From: Agrobacterium tumefaciens
Lineage (GTDB): Bacteria; Pseudomonadota; Alphaproteobacteria; Rhizobiales; Rhizobiaceae
DNA: 64,000 bases
Direction: 5' to 3'
NCBI RefSeq assembly: GCF_005221325.1
Contig: NZ_CP039889.1
Location: forward strand, 1,493,501 to 1,557,500
Shown here: positions 11,488-20,096 of the stretch, piece after piece
How the letters are laid out: each line of letters opens with the position of its first letter
How positions within the stretch are numbered: the first letter of the stretch is position 1
Made by a program: the position numbers and the translations under genes
The notes under the pieces: model-generated
Database searches by the model: none
The model's input: the letters and a program-made list of their open reading frames with translations, nothing else
What the model was told of the DNA's origin: nothing

Positions 11488-11794
11488 ATGATGAACACAG
11501 GGTCTTTGGAAGCGCCGCTGGCGCGATCGCGCTTCGATACGCGCCGCCTGCATTACCCATCGGCGTCTTGAACGCGCCATGGATTTCCTGCGGGCACCGC
11601 AATCGGGCCATATGACGATTGCCGATGTGGCCGCTGCCTATGGTTTCACCAATCCGGAAAATTTCAGCCGCGCCTTCAAAAAGACCTTTGGCCTTTCACC
11701 GCGCCAGATGCGGCATTTCGAGTCGGAAAACCGTGACGTCACGTCGGATATTATAAAACCGGACAGTGAGGAATGGACGCGCTGGATCGTGTAG
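11488..11794 (+). pseudogene. Decayed AraC-family regulator (deleted and frameshifted)
   Basis: A plausible start at 11488 (MMNTGSLEAPLARSRFDT) runs about 25 residues and stops at a TGA near 11569. From about 11515, in another frame, the sequence reads through ACITHRRLERAMDFL and then the second helix-turn-helix of an AraC regulator (IADVAAAYGFTNPENFSRAF, FGLSPRQMR) to a stop at 11792-11794. A complete AraC protein is about 300 residues, so most of the sensor domain and the first DNA-binding helix are missing, and the two ends are out of frame. The piece from ATG 11579 (71 residues) could still be made but would hold only half of the DNA-binding domain. Confidence 0.75.
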
Positions 11795-12322
11795 CTGGGT
11801 CGCTGATCCTGATCGGTTGGGTCCGACCTGACACTTTATGACGGTTTGTTGGCACAATCCGACCATTCGCTGCAGTTGCGCTGCAACGGGGATGCGCGTG
11901 GGCGTTCGGCATGCCAGACTGCGCATATTATTTTTACAGAATATATTGCCTGATGATCATGATGCTGAGAATGCCTGCTTTTCTGGACCTGTTGACCTTC
12001 TGGCGCGCATGGCGCCGCGTGGTGAAAAGATACCTTTCCTTTGTCAATTCCGGCTCCGAATTTCGGAGCATGACACCACCCTTGCCGTTGGCGAGTTCCG
12101 ACAGTGTCGCAGACTATCCGTCGGAAATGGGTGAGGACGAAGCCCGGCAGCCGGTCTCCTGGCTCGGTCTCGGGCAAAGCTTCAGCGCGGTGGATGTGGC
12201 GGATTGTGACGGTTCAAACCGATCCCGTTTGCCGGTCGAGTGCGGTTAAGGCCGCTCTTCTGCTTCTGGAACAAAACCGTGACCCCGGGATTAAATCCTA
12301 AAGGGTTAGAGGAGTGAAAGAC
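11795..12322. other. Gene-poor interval after the AraC remnant
   Basis: About 530 bases with no recognisable gene. Short open frames exist (for example 11911-12249 on the plus strand, with a hydrophobic and Arg-rich start), but they match no family I know and lack a convincing ribosome site. The interval contains a small dyad at 12053-12066 (GCTCCGA...TCGGAGC). It may be leftover sequence from the same deletion that destroyed the AraC gene. Confidence 0.5.
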
Positions 12323-12664
12323 ATGGGCAGAGAAAACGCCAGCTATCTCCACGGTCAGGATGCGCCGAAAAGCGAGACCGCCACGCGCGCGCGGCAAGGA
12401 TCAAGGGGACGCCCCGTCCTCGTCATTCTGATCGTCAGCGTATTGCTTGCACTGATCGTGTGGGCTGTCGTCGAATATTCGGTTTTCGAACCCGACGAGA
12501 ACCTGCCGCAGAACCCGCAGACCGAGACCGCACCGGTGCCGCAGCAGCCGTCGGGATCAGGCACGTTCGACAACAATCCTGCCAATGGCCGCGCCGCACC
12601 ACCAGCATCGACCGACACCAACCCCACGCCGCAGGATTCGACCGGGGCACCGCAAAATCCATAA
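12323..12664 (+). CDS. Small single-pass membrane protein, Pro/Gln/Thr-rich tail
   Basis: The 113-residue product from ATG 12323 (a GAGGAG lies 8 bases upstream; the GTG at 12314 is too close to that site) has about 27 charged N-terminal residues, one membrane segment (VLVILIVSVLLALIVWAVVE) and a low-complexity periplasmic tail rich in Pro, Gln, Asn and Thr. I recognise no catalytic domain. Similar short tail-anchored proteins occur in rhizobial genomes as hypothetical proteins. It precedes gcd by 95 bases, separated by a perfect palindrome. Function unknown. Confidence 0.65.
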   Translation: MGRENASYLHGQDAPKSETATRARQGSRGRPVLVILIVSVLLALIVWAVVEYSVFEPDENLPQNPQTETAPVPQQPSGSGTFDNNPANGRAAPPASTDTNPTPQDSTGAPQNP

Positions 12665-12674
12665 CCATGGCGTG

Positions 12675-12695
12675 AAATTCTCATGATGAGAATTT
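12675..12695. promoter_or_regulatory. Perfect 21-bp palindrome upstream of gcd
   Basis: The arms AAATTCTCAT and ATGAGAATTT are exact reverse complements around a single central G. The dyad sits 10 bases after the small membrane-protein gene and 5 bases before the GGAAC element at 12700. It is AT-rich with no loop, which looks more like an operator for a dimeric regulator than a transcription terminator, although a weak terminator role for the small gene is possible. Confidence 0.45.
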
Positions 12696-12699
12696 GTAT

Positions 12700-12725
12700 G
12701 GAACCAGATTGCGCCCGATTTCATT
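12700..12725 (+). promoter_or_regulatory. Possible EcfG-type promoter of gcd (near-consensus)
   Basis: GGAAC at 12700-12704, a 17-base spacer, then CATT at 12722-12725. The known EcfG consensus is GGAAC-N16/17-CGTT, so one -10 base differs. It lies 35 bases upstream of the gcd ATG. The same CATT variant occurs upstream of nepR in this window, which raises its credibility a little. Confidence 0.35.
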
Positions 12726-12759
12726 TCACACAAAGTGACAGGAATCGGGGGTTTCATTC

Positions 12760-15096
12760 ATGGCAGTCACGGTCACTGCAGTCATTCTCACTCTGATCGG
12801 CCTTGCGCTGTTCGGTCTCGGCTCTCAGCTCGTCATGTTGGGCGGGAGCTTTTATTATGTCCTTTCCGGGCTGGCCTTCCTGTTGACGGCCGTTCTGCTG
12901 TTCAAGCGCAATCGCGCCGCCCTTCACGTCTATGCTCTCTTCATCGTCGCAACGCTCGCCTGGGCGATCTGGGAAGTCGGTTTCGACTGGTGGCAGCTTG
13001 GACCGCGCGGCGGCATCATCATCGTCATCGGTCTTTGGCTGCTGGTGCCATGGGTCAGAAAACCGCTCGGTTTTTCCAGCCCGACGGGGCTCAGCTATGG
13101 CCCGAATGCCTGGCCGCTGGCGCTGTCCGTTCTCGCCTCCATTGTGGTCGCGGGATATTCCATGGCGCAGGACCCGCATGATCAGCCGGGTTCGCTTCCG
13201 CAGGAGACGGCGTCTGCGGCACCGGTCTATGGCGGCGATGTGCCTGATGGTGAGTGGCATCAATATGGCCGCACGCCCTATGGCCAGCGTTATTCGCCGC
13301 TGACCCAGGTGAATGTCGACAATGTCTCTCAGCTGAAGGAAGCCTGGCGTTATCAGACGGGTGACGTAAAGCTGCCTGACGATGTGGGCGAAACCACCTA
13401 TCAGGTCACGCCGCTCAAGATCGGCAATACGCTTTACATCTGCACACCGCATAATTGGGCGATCGCCATCGACGCCGCCACCGGCAAGGAGAAATGGAAA
13501 TACGACCCCAATGTCGGTCTCAATCCGGACCGCCAGCACCAGACGTGCCGTGGCGTTTCCTATTATGCAGAGCCGAATGCCGCTGCCGGCACGGCCTGCG
13601 CCGAGCGTGTGTACCTGCCGACTTCGGACGCGCGGTTGATCGCGCTTGATGCGGCCACCGGTCAGGTCTGCACCTCCTTTGCAGATCAGGGCGTGCTGCA
13701 TCTTGAACAGGGCATGAAATACAATCCCGCCGGCTATTATTATTCGACCTCGCCGCCGGTCATCGCTGCGGGCAAGATCATCATCGGTGGTGCGGTAAAC
13801 GACAACTATTCCACGCAGGAACAGTCGGGCGTCATCCGTGCTTTTGATGTGAATAGCGGCGCGCTCATCTGGAACTGGGATTCCGGCAATCCGCAAAAGA
13901 CCGAGCCGATCGCGGCGGGTGAGACCTATACGACCAACTCGCCCAACAGCTGGTCGGTGCTGAGCTATGACGAAGGTCTCGGCCTCATTTACGTCCCGCT
14001 CGGCAATCAGGTTCCGGACCAGCTCGGCATGGGCCGCAGCGAAAATGTGGAGAAATACTCCTCCTCGATTGTCGCGCTCGATATCAATACGGGCAAAGAC
14101 CGCTGGGTGCGCCAGACGGTCCATCACGATCTCTGGGACATGGACGTGCCGGCCCAGCCGGTACTGCTCGACATCACCAAGGATGGCCAGACGGTTCCCG
14201 CCCTCGTTGGCCCCACCAAGCAGGGTGATATCTATGTGCTGGATCGGCGCTCGGGTGAGCCGCTTTTGCCGATCACGGAAGAACCGGCACCGACCGGCGC
14301 CATTCCCGAGGACTTCACCTCCCCGACGCAGCCGACGACGGCGCTGTCCTTCAAGCCGGAGCCGCTGAAGGAAAAGGACATGTGGGGCGTCTCCATGTTC
14401 GACCAGCTCGCCTGCCGCATCCGCTTCCATCAGCTGAACTACAAGGGTCGCTATACGCCGCCTTCGCTCAACGGCTCGATCATCTATCCCGGCAATTTCG
14501 GCACGTTCAACTGGGGCAGCGTTGCGGTCGATCCCGAGCGTCAGGTGATGTTCGGCATGCCGACCTATCTCGCTTTCACCTCGCAGCTCGTGCCGCGTGC
14601 CGAGATTCCGCCGAAGGGACAGGACGAAAAGGGCAGCGAGCAGGGCCTCAACCGCAATGACGGCGCACCCTATGGTGTCTTCATGGGACCGTTCCTTGGT
14701 CCGCTGAAAATCCCCTGCCAGGCGCCGCCATGGGGTTATGTCGCGGGTGCCGATTTGCGGACCGGCGATATCGCCTACAAGCACAAGAACGGCACGGTCT
14801 ATGACATGACGCCGCTGCCGCTGCCCTTCAAGGTGGGCGTGCCGGGTATTGGCGGGCCGATGATCACCAAGGGCGGTGTCGCCTTCCTCGGTGCAGCCGT
14901 CGACAACTATCTGCGCGCCTATGATCTCACCACTGGCAAGCAGCTCTGGGAAGCGCGTCTGCCGGCCGGCGGTCAGGCAACGCCCATGACCTATTCGCTT
15001 GAAAACGGAAAGCAATATGTGGTGATGGTCGCAGGCGGCCACGGTTCGGTTGGAACCAAGCCTGGTGATTACGTGATCGCTTATACGCTGCCGTAA
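12760..15096 (+). CDS. gcd: Membrane-bound PQQ-dependent glucose dehydrogenase
   Basis: The 778-residue protein has four to five N-terminal membrane helices (about residues 5-135), then a large periplasmic eight-bladed PQQ propeller starting near DGEWHQYGRTPYGQRYSPL, with repeated tryptophan-docking motifs (AIDAATGKEKWKYD, IVALDINTGKDRW, YDLTTGKQLWEA). This is the architecture and nearly the length of the quinoprotein glucose/quinate/shikimate family. The enzyme oxidises aldoses such as glucose to the lactone in the periplasm and passes electrons to ubiquinone. No PQQ synthesis genes are in the window. It is followed by a perfect bidirectional terminator. A stress-type promoter and a palindrome lie just upstream. 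Confidence 0.93.
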   Translation: MAVTVTAVILTLIGLALFGLGSQLVMLGGSFYYVLSGLAFLLTAVLLFKRNRAALHVYALFIVATLAWAIWEVGFDWWQLGPRGGIIIVIGLWLLVPWVRKPLGFSSPTGLSYGPNAWPLALSVLASIVVAGYSMAQDPHDQPGSLPQETASAAPVYGGDVPDGEWHQYGRTPYGQRYSPLTQVNVDNVSQLKEAWRYQTGDVKLPDDVGETTYQVTPLKIGNTLYICTPHNWAIAIDAATGKEKWKYDPNVGLNPDRQHQTCRGVSYYAEPNAAAGTACAERVYLPTSDARLIALDAATGQVCTSFADQGVLHLEQGMKYNPAGYYYSTSPPVIAAGKIIIGGAVNDNYSTQEQSGVIRAFDVNSGALIWNWDSGNPQKTEPIAAGETYTTNSPNSWSVLSYDEGLGLIYVPLGNQVPDQLGMGRSENVEKYSSSIVALDINTGKDRWVRQTVHHDLWDMDVPAQPVLLDITKDGQTVPALVGPTKQGDIYVLDRRSGEPLLPITEEPAPTGAIPEDFTSPTQPTTALSFKPEPLKEKDMWGVSMFDQLACRIRFHQLNYKGRYTPPSLNGSIIYPGNFGTFNWGSVAVDPERQVMFGMPTYLAFTSQLVPRAEIPPKGQDEKGSEQGLNRNDGAPYGVFMGPFLGPLKIPCQAPPWGYVAGADLRTGDIAYKHKNGTVYDMTPLPLPFKVGVPGIGGPMITKGGVAFLGAAVDNYLRAYDLTTGKQLWEARLPAGGQATPMTYSLENGKQYVVMVAGGHGSVGTKPGDYVIAYTLP

Positions 15097-15120
15097 GGTC
15101 CTCGGGCTTTCACGCACAAA

Positions 15121-15150
15121 AAAACCGGAATGGGTGACCATTCCGGTTTT
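15121..15150. terminator. Bidirectional rho-independent terminator between gcd and the DUF892 gene
   Basis: A perfect 13-bp stem (AAAACCGGAATGG with its complement) closes a GTGA loop and has T-rich or A-rich flanks on both sides. It lies between convergent genes, so it can end transcription from either direction. Confidence 0.9.
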
Positions 15151-15169
15151 TGTTTTGGGGCCGCGCGCC

Positions 15170-15670
15170 TTACGCCGCCTTTTTCTCCGCAGCGGCATTG
15201 ACCGAGGTCTTGGCAAGCATGGTCAGCGCCTCGTCGGTCTTTGTCTCTTCCTTGAGCGTGGCATCCAGCAGCGAGACCGCCTTCGTGTGGCCCAGCTTTT
15301 CCGCCCAGGCTTTCAGCGTGCCGTAGCGGGCGATCTCATAGTGCTCGACCGCCTGTGCCGAGGAAACGAGACCGGCATCGAGTGCTGGCGTGCCCTTGAA
15401 ATCGTCGATGATCTCTTCACCTTCTGCGATGATGCCCTGAATGGCTTCACAGGTCTTGCCCTGTGCCCGCTTGCCAATGATCTCGAACACCTCCTGCAGG
15501 CGTTCGACGTGGCCCTGGGTTTCTTCCTTGTGCTTTTCAAAAGCCTGTTTCAGCTTCGGGTCGGTTGCTGCCCGGGCCATTTTCGGCAGGGCTTTCAGGA
15601 TTTGCCTTTCGGCATAATAGATATCCTTCAGCGTATCGTAAAACAGGTCGTCGAGTTTCTTCTCGGCCAT
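15170..15670 (-). CDS. DUF892 (YciE/YciF-like) ferritin-like protein
   Basis: ATG at 15670 follows a GGAGAAGGAACA ribosome site and gives 166 residues. The sequence (LDDLFYDTLKDIYYAERQIL, then FEKHKEETQGHVERLQEVFE and VEHYEIARYGTLKAWAE) is a four-helix ferritin-like bundle with Glu/His residues in the positions used for a di-iron site. In enterobacteria the family is stress-induced; the molecular role is not settled. A GGAAC-N16-AGTT near-match to the EcfG promoter lies about 60-80 bases upstream, in keeping with stress control. The tail KTSVNAAAEKKAA is low complexity. Confidence 0.9.
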   Translation of the reverse strand: MAEKKLDDLFYDTLKDIYYAERQILKALPKMARAATDPKLKQAFEKHKEETQGHVERLQEVFEIIGKRAQGKTCEAIQGIIAEGEEIIDDFKGTPALDAGLVSSAQAVEHYEIARYGTLKAWAEKLGHTKAVSLLDATLKEETKTDEALTMLAKTSVNAAAEKKAA

Positions 15671-15725
15671 TGTTCCTTCTCCCATGAAGTGAATGGATGA
15701 CGTGCGCTCATGCGCACCGGAAACA

Positions 15726-15750
15726 AACTTTTTACCGGTCCTATGGTTCC
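15726..15750 (-). promoter_or_regulatory. Weak EcfG-like promoter upstream of the DUF892 gene
   Basis: On the minus strand GGAAC (15750-15746), a 16-base spacer, then AGTT instead of CGTT. One mismatch in the -10. The position, about 56 bases upstream of the start codon, is suitable. Confidence 0.35.
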
Positions 15751-15840
15751 GGGTTGGTTGTGCGCAACGTTTATATTGCACGCGCGGAACAAACCCGCCT
15801 TTGCGAACTTAGTGTGAGCAAATCCGGGAGGAGTGCGATA

Positions 15841-16326
15841 ATGCCCCAAAGTCTGGCAGAAGAATTTTCCATGAATATTTCCATCCCCTTCGAGGTGCTG
15901 CTGGTGCGCGTGTTCGGCGCGGTCATCCTGTGCGGCCTTATCGGTCTGGAGCGGGAATTCCATAAGAATACCGCCGGTCTGCGTACCAACATGCTGATCG
16001 GCCTTGCCGCAGTCACCTTCTGCATCATCACCATCCACATGATGGAAACGATGGCGGAAGGCCATGAGGCGGCGCGGCTCGATCCCATCCGGCTGGTGGA
16101 AGCCGTGACGGCAGGCATCGCCTTTCTTGCGGCGGGCGTGGTCGTTTATACCAGAGGCAATGTCAAAGGCCTGACGACCGGCGCCAGCATGTGGCTGTCT
16201 GCGGCAATCGGCCTTTCCGCCGGTCTCGGCATGTGGCCACTCGCCCTTGTTGCCGCGGGCGCCGGTATCGTTGTCCTGTGGACGCTCCGCCGCCTGCAGG
16301 TGGCGGCCGGCATCAAGGATGATTGA
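15841..16326 (+). CDS. MgtC/SapB-family membrane protein
   Basis: ATG 15841 is preceded by GGGAGGAG at ideal spacing and gives 161 residues. The conserved MgtC core is clear: LLVRVFGAVILCGLIGLERE followed by a GLRTNMLIGLAA segment, then GIAFLAAGVVV and TTGASMWLSAAIGLSAGLG, spanning about four to five membrane helices. The large C-terminal ACT-like domain of full MgtC is absent, as in the shorter SapB-type members. Homologues help cells cope with low magnesium or acid stress, partly by acting on ATP synthase; the role here is inferred from family. It converges on the FAD oxidoreductase gene six bases downstream. Confidence 0.9.
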   Translation: MPQSLAEEFSMNISIPFEVLLVRVFGAVILCGLIGLEREFHKNTAGLRTNMLIGLAAVTFCIITIHMMETMAEGHEAARLDPIRLVEAVTAGIAFLAAGVVVYTRGNVKGLTTGASMWLSAAIGLSAGLGMWPLALVAAGAGIVVLWTLRRLQVAAGIKDD

Positions 16327-16332
16327 AGCGTA

Positions 16333-17559
16333 TCAGCCGAAGCGGAAGAGATCGGCGTCGGGATCCTTGCCGCCATTGACGGCGGCCGCCACGATTTCGG
16401 CGGCGATCTGGCTGAAGGTGATGCCATTGCCGCCGAAGCCCATCACGGCATAGACGTTTTTCATGCCCGGCACCGCGCCGATCAGCGGCAGGCCGGTGGT
16501 GGTGGTGCCGAAGGCGGCCGCCCAGCGATAGTCCGGCTCGTCCATATCGATGCCGAGAAGCTTTTCGATCTTGCGGCGGATCGTCTGCGCCTTGTCGGCC
16601 AGTTTGCGCTCCGACTGGTAGGAGGTGGAATTTTCCTCATCCTCACCTCCGGCGATCACCCGCCCGTCGCGGTCGGTGCGCAGGTAGAGATAGGGATCGG
16701 ACGCTTCCCAGACGATATGGCTCTCCAGCCAGCCGGGTAGATCGAGCCCCTTTTTGCTCGCCAACGCCCAGGTGGAAATGATCTGGTGTTTCGGGCTCTC
16801 CAGTATTTTCAGGAATTCATAGCCGGTGCAGAAGACGACGTTGCGTGCGGAAAGGATTTTGCCGTCGGCGGTCGCTAGGACCACCTCGTCGCCGAGATTT
16901 CTGAGATCGGTAATCTCAAGCTTCGAGACGATTTCAGCGCCTGCGGCCGCCGTATGGCGCAGCAGGCCGGCCGTCAGCTGCGCCGGATTGGCTGAGGCCG
17001 AGATGTCGCTGAGGATGGCGGCGGTACGATTGAGGCCATATTGCTCTCGCAATTCCCCGGTGGAGAGGAAGCGGGCTTCGATGCCGGCCTCTTCGCGCGC
17101 GGCCGCTTCGGCTTTCAATGCGCGCGATCCCATTTCGTCTCCGGCGAGATAAAGCGCCTGTTTGCGTTTCATGCTGCAGGAAATGCCGAGCGAAGAAACG
17201 ATTTCCTCCAGACGCAGGACGGCGCGGGCGGAACGCTGCCATGCGCTGTCGGCGGCATCCTTGCCGATCATCTTTCTGAGTTCCGTCAGGGGCGTGTCGA
17301 TCTCGTGCTGTATCATCGCCGTGCTGGCCACACTGCTGCCCATGACCGGTTCGCGCCGGTCGATGATGAGCGTCGTCTGTCCCGACCTGTGCAGGGCATG
17401 GGACACTAGCGCGCCGCTGATGCCGGCCCCGACGACGATCGTGTCGTAATGGTTGGTGGCCGGTGTATGCCTGCTGCGGACACCGATGCGTGGGCTATCG
17501 GCCCATATCGGCTTTGAATCCCTGAGATCGCGTTCTTTCGTCAGTTCCGATGTCGGCAT
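16333..17559 (-). CDS. FAD-dependent amine/glycine oxidoreductase (DAO family)
   Basis: The 408-residue protein has a roughly 37-residue polar N-terminal extension, then the FAD-binding dinucleotide motif TIVVGAGISGALVSHALHRSG and an ADP-contact acidic residue in LIIDRRE, a substrate domain, and the DAO C-terminal motif GFGGNGITFSQIAAEI. It would oxidise an amine or amino acid with release of hydrogen peroxide or electron transfer; the substrate is unknown. AGGACATTTTC precedes the ATG. An exact EcfG-type promoter (17741-17765) lies about 180 bases upstream, so it is a candidate general-stress gene. No membrane segment or signal peptide is visible. Confidence 0.87.
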   Translation of the reverse strand: MPTSELTKERDLRDSKPIWADSPRIGVRSRHTPATNHYDTIVVGAGISGALVSHALHRSGQTTLIIDRREPVMGSSVASTAMIQHEIDTPLTELRKMIGKDAADSAWQRSARAVLRLEEIVSSLGISCSMKRKQALYLAGDEMGSRALKAEAAAREEAGIEARFLSTGELREQYGLNRTAAILSDISASANPAQLTAGLLRHTAAAGAEIVSKLEITDLRNLGDEVVLATADGKILSARNVVFCTGYEFLKILESPKHQIISTWALASKKGLDLPGWLESHIVWEASDPYLYLRTDRDGRVIAGGEDEENSTSYQSERKLADKAQTIRRKIEKLLGIDMDEPDYRWAAAFGTTTTGLPLIGAVPGMKNVYAVMGFGGNGITFSQIAAEIVAAAVNGGKDPDADLFRFG

Positions 17560-17999
17560 GAAAATGTCCTGAAAGGCGTCTCTACCCGGTCGCCGGCGAT
17601 ATTAAGGGGGCCATGGGCAGGGCGAATAACAATGCGCGCGATGCTACGCGTGCGACCGATCAGAATCTGTCTGACACCGTCATCATTCCCATATTTTCGA
17701 TTGGCCACTGCCGCCATGGCGCCCCCTGATGTGGAGGTATAACGCAACGGCGTTTTTCCGGTTCCGTCCGTTTGTTTTACGCGAGCCTGCCCGCTGCGCC
17801 TGGTGTCAGAACGGGTTCGTCATTGAAGGCCACGAGGCATCCCCCTCGGAGGACGACCGCTGTTGACGATCACAGCTCGACTACGGACGAGAGCCGCTAC
17901 TTTGTCGGTTATTTCAAGCAGTTGCAAAACCCTTACAACCGGGCCATGAAATGAATTGCCTGAAGATCGCCTTTCACGAAACCGTTTCAAGGATCGCCC
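17560..17999. other. Intergenic region with stress promoter, no certain gene
   Basis: The 440-base gap between the FAD oxidoreductase and the DUF4034 gene holds the EcfG-type promoter at 17741-17765. A 58-codon minus-strand frame (17717 to 17541) has AGGGGG ahead of its ATG and overlaps the oxidoreductase start by 19 bases; it could be a leader peptide but resembles no known protein. The plus-strand part next to the DUF4034 gene shows no clear promoter. Confidence 0.5.
17741..17765 (-). promoter_or_regulatory. EcfG-type promoter (exact consensus) for the FAD oxidoreductase
   Basis: On the minus strand GGAAC (17765-17761), a 16-base spacer and CGTT (17744-17741). This matches the published EcfG consensus exactly. 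It implies a leader of about 175 bases before the oxidoreductase start. Confidence 0.7.
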
Positions 18000-20042
18000 A
18001 TGCCGATTGTCGAAAGCTTGCCTCCCTTGTCGCTGAATGGGCCGCTGTGGATTCGCCTGCGCCAGCAGGAGGAACTGCGCAAGGTGATGCTTGAGCGGCG
18101 TTTCGACGAGGTCGAACGTCTTTTGGCGGAACTGGAAGAGGCATGGTGGCAAGCCGATGCCGTTCCGGACGATCGCTACACCTTTCTTGCAACCAGCTCC
18201 GCCCTGTTCGACAATGCGGGTGTCGATGCGGCCCTGCGGCTTGAACTATTGAATGAGTGGGTTCGATCCCACCCTGCCTCCTACCATGCGCATATGATTT
18301 CCGGTGAATATTACTTTCGCCGGGCCTGCGATATCCGCACGGCGTCGTGGGCATCGGAGGTTGGGGAAGATCAGTGGATCGCCGCGCATATGGCCTGCAT
18401 CGACGCAGCCGAATATCTGTTGAAGGCAATGGCGCTGTCCCAGAGGCCGGCGGTCGCCTGCGAAACCATGATGCAGATCTGCCAGTATCTCGGCCAGCCG
18501 GATTTCATCGATGCGCTGTTTGACGGCGGGCCGGTTCAAAACACCATGCAACGGGATGAATTCGAGGCGGATATTTACGAGGCGGCTTGCGCCCAGCTTG
18601 CAAGGTACGGGCTGAAACCGCCCGGCATCGCCACCGCAACGCTTCCTGTTTCCGCGCCGCCGGTAGAGGAGGGAGATCTTCAAAATCCCGGTTATTACTG
18701 GCTGCGTTATTGCCTTTCGTTCAAGCCCGGCTGGGGGGATGTGCTTGCGGAATATGCGCAATATCTGAGCGCACGCTGGGGCGGTTCGGAAGGTGAGGTT
18801 GAAAAATTCGCGTCCAGCCCCCTGTGCTCGCAATTGAGCGAAAAGGAACGCAACGCTGTCCGCTGGCCAGGCGTTCACGATACGCTGACAATTCCTGATT
18901 ATCCCGAGCCGGACGATGTTCGAGGCGCTGCGGAGCGGAAGAAAAAATTCGAACAATGGCTGTTGCGAGACCTTCCCGATCGGCTGCGGTTCATTGCTCT
19001 CGGCAAATATGCCAACTTTACGCACTATTCCCTGCAGGATGCGGAACTGGCGCATCGGCGCCATGTCGAATCTGTCCGCTATCTGAGAGAGCCGGGAACA
19101 TATCCCGGCGTGGACGGGCCGTTCCGGGACTTCACCAACCTGATGTTGATCCACCATGTCGAGGATGTGGAAGGCGCCTATGCGCGGGTGCTGGAAACTG
19201 CCGTGCGCCGTTTCGATGAACCGACGATGCTGACCATGGGGGCCTTTGCCTGGCAGTTCGGCATGTGGGGCATAGAGGCGGACCCCGTGATCGCCACGCG
19301 TTTGATCGACCGGGCGGCGGCGCTTGCACCGCTTTACGAGCCGGATGAATTCACGCCGATGCATGCCTGCCGGATGATCTGGGACGGTGGCTTCCAGGAC
19401 GAGTCGGCTTATCTCACGCGTGCCTTTGCGGAGAGACGTGTCTATGGGGCTGCGGCCAGCATGTATGATATCGTCAGGGGCACCCGGGATGATGCCAAAC
19501 CGCATCTGCTTGACGTGGGCCAGGCGGATCACTGGCTTGAGCGAGCCGTCGAGGAAGGGGACCCGGTTGCGTTCTACAACTACGCCTGGCAGCTTGAAAA
19601 TGTTCAAAAAGCCGATCTGACGATCCGCGCAAACTTCGAACGGGTTCGCAACCTCTATGTCGGGGCAATGCATGGGGGCGTGGAGCTATCCGCGATCAAG
19701 GTGGCAAGTGTCAGCCGCCGGCATGGAACGCCGGAGGAAAAGCAGCAGGCCGTTGCCAACATGAAATCCCTTGTTGGTCACGACGACGATCATCTTGCCG
19801 GCGAAGCCTATGGTGAGGTCGTCCTCGCCTATAAATACGGCGATGGCGTTCCTAAGAGCGAGTTTGTCGCCATGCAGTGGTTTGATCGATACAAGGAGCT
19901 TTTCCCCGATCATTCGTCACTCGATTGGATGGAAACGCAGATTTACGGTTCGGGCGGCTGGCAAATGGCCGGGCGGGCGATCCGCGCTTTCTTCGGCAAC
20001 AAACTTTCCAGTGACCATTTACCGCCGAAGTTAGGGCCATGA
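18000..20042 (+). CDS. DUF4034-type helical repeat protein
   Basis: The 680-residue protein starts at ATG 18000 after AAGGATCGCCC. It is rich in helices with Trp, Tyr and acidic residues and opens with LRKVMLERRFDEVERLLAEL, which resembles the DUF4034 domain. Later parts look like degenerate TPR or Sel1-type repeats (EYAQYLSARWGGSEGEVEKF; YGEVVLAYKYGDGVPKSE near the C-terminus, a Sel1-like unit). No signal peptide or catalytic motif is evident. Such repeats usually mediate protein contacts. It stands alone, converging on the PCC-domain gene. The domain label is from memory of the family and is tentative; the function is unknown. Confidence 0.75.
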   Translation: MPIVESLPPLSLNGPLWIRLRQQEELRKVMLERRFDEVERLLAELEEAWWQADAVPDDRYTFLATSSALFDNAGVDAALRLELLNEWVRSHPASYHAHMISGEYYFRRACDIRTASWASEVGEDQWIAAHMACIDAAEYLLKAMALSQRPAVACETMMQICQYLGQPDFIDALFDGGPVQNTMQRDEFEADIYEAACAQLARYGLKPPGIATATLPVSAPPVEEGDLQNPGYYWLRYCLSFKPGWGDVLAEYAQYLSARWGGSEGEVEKFASSPLCSQLSEKERNAVRWPGVHDTLTIPDYPEPDDVRGAAERKKKFEQWLLRDLPDRLRFIALGKYANFTHYSLQDAELAHRRHVESVRYLREPGTYPGVDGPFRDFTNLMLIHHVEDVEGAYARVLETAVRRFDEPTMLTMGAFAWQFGMWGIEADPVIATRLIDRAAALAPLYEPDEFTPMHACRMIWDGGFQDESAYLTRAFAERRVYGAAASMYDIVRGTRDDAKPHLLDVGQADHWLERAVEEGDPVAFYNYAWQLENVQKADLTIRANFERVRNLYVGAMHGGVELSAIKVASVSRRHGTPEEKQQAVANMKSLVGHDDDHLAGEAYGEVVLAYKYGDGVPKSEFVAMQWFDRYKELFPDHSSLDWMETQIYGSGGWQMAGRAIRAFFGNKLSSDHLPPKLGP

Positions 20043-20096
20043 CATTCCCTCCATGGGAGGGGTTAGTGCGATCGGGTTTTTCCGGTTCTGTGGCTC

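Noticed and set aside
11911..12249. Plus-strand frame of 112 codons between the AraC remnant and the small membrane protein
   Set aside because: No ribosome site, no family resemblance and a composition unlike the neighbouring genes.
12268..12293. GGAAC with GATT at 16 bases upstream of the small membrane protein
   Set aside because: Two of four -10 bases differ from the consensus; not separable from chance.
12754..15216. An 820-codon open frame antisense to gcd
   Set aside because: It is the mirror of a strongly conserved quinoprotein gene in high-GC DNA; its translation is Arg/His/Asp-rich with no domain, and gcd is unmistakable.
15786..15811. GGAAC upstream of the MgtC-like gene
   Set aside because: No CGTT-like -10 at 16 or 17 bases (ACTT or CTTA instead).
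17772..17954. 60-codon plus-strand frame upstream of the DUF4034 gene
   Set aside because: No good ribosome site and no known domain; probably non-coding.
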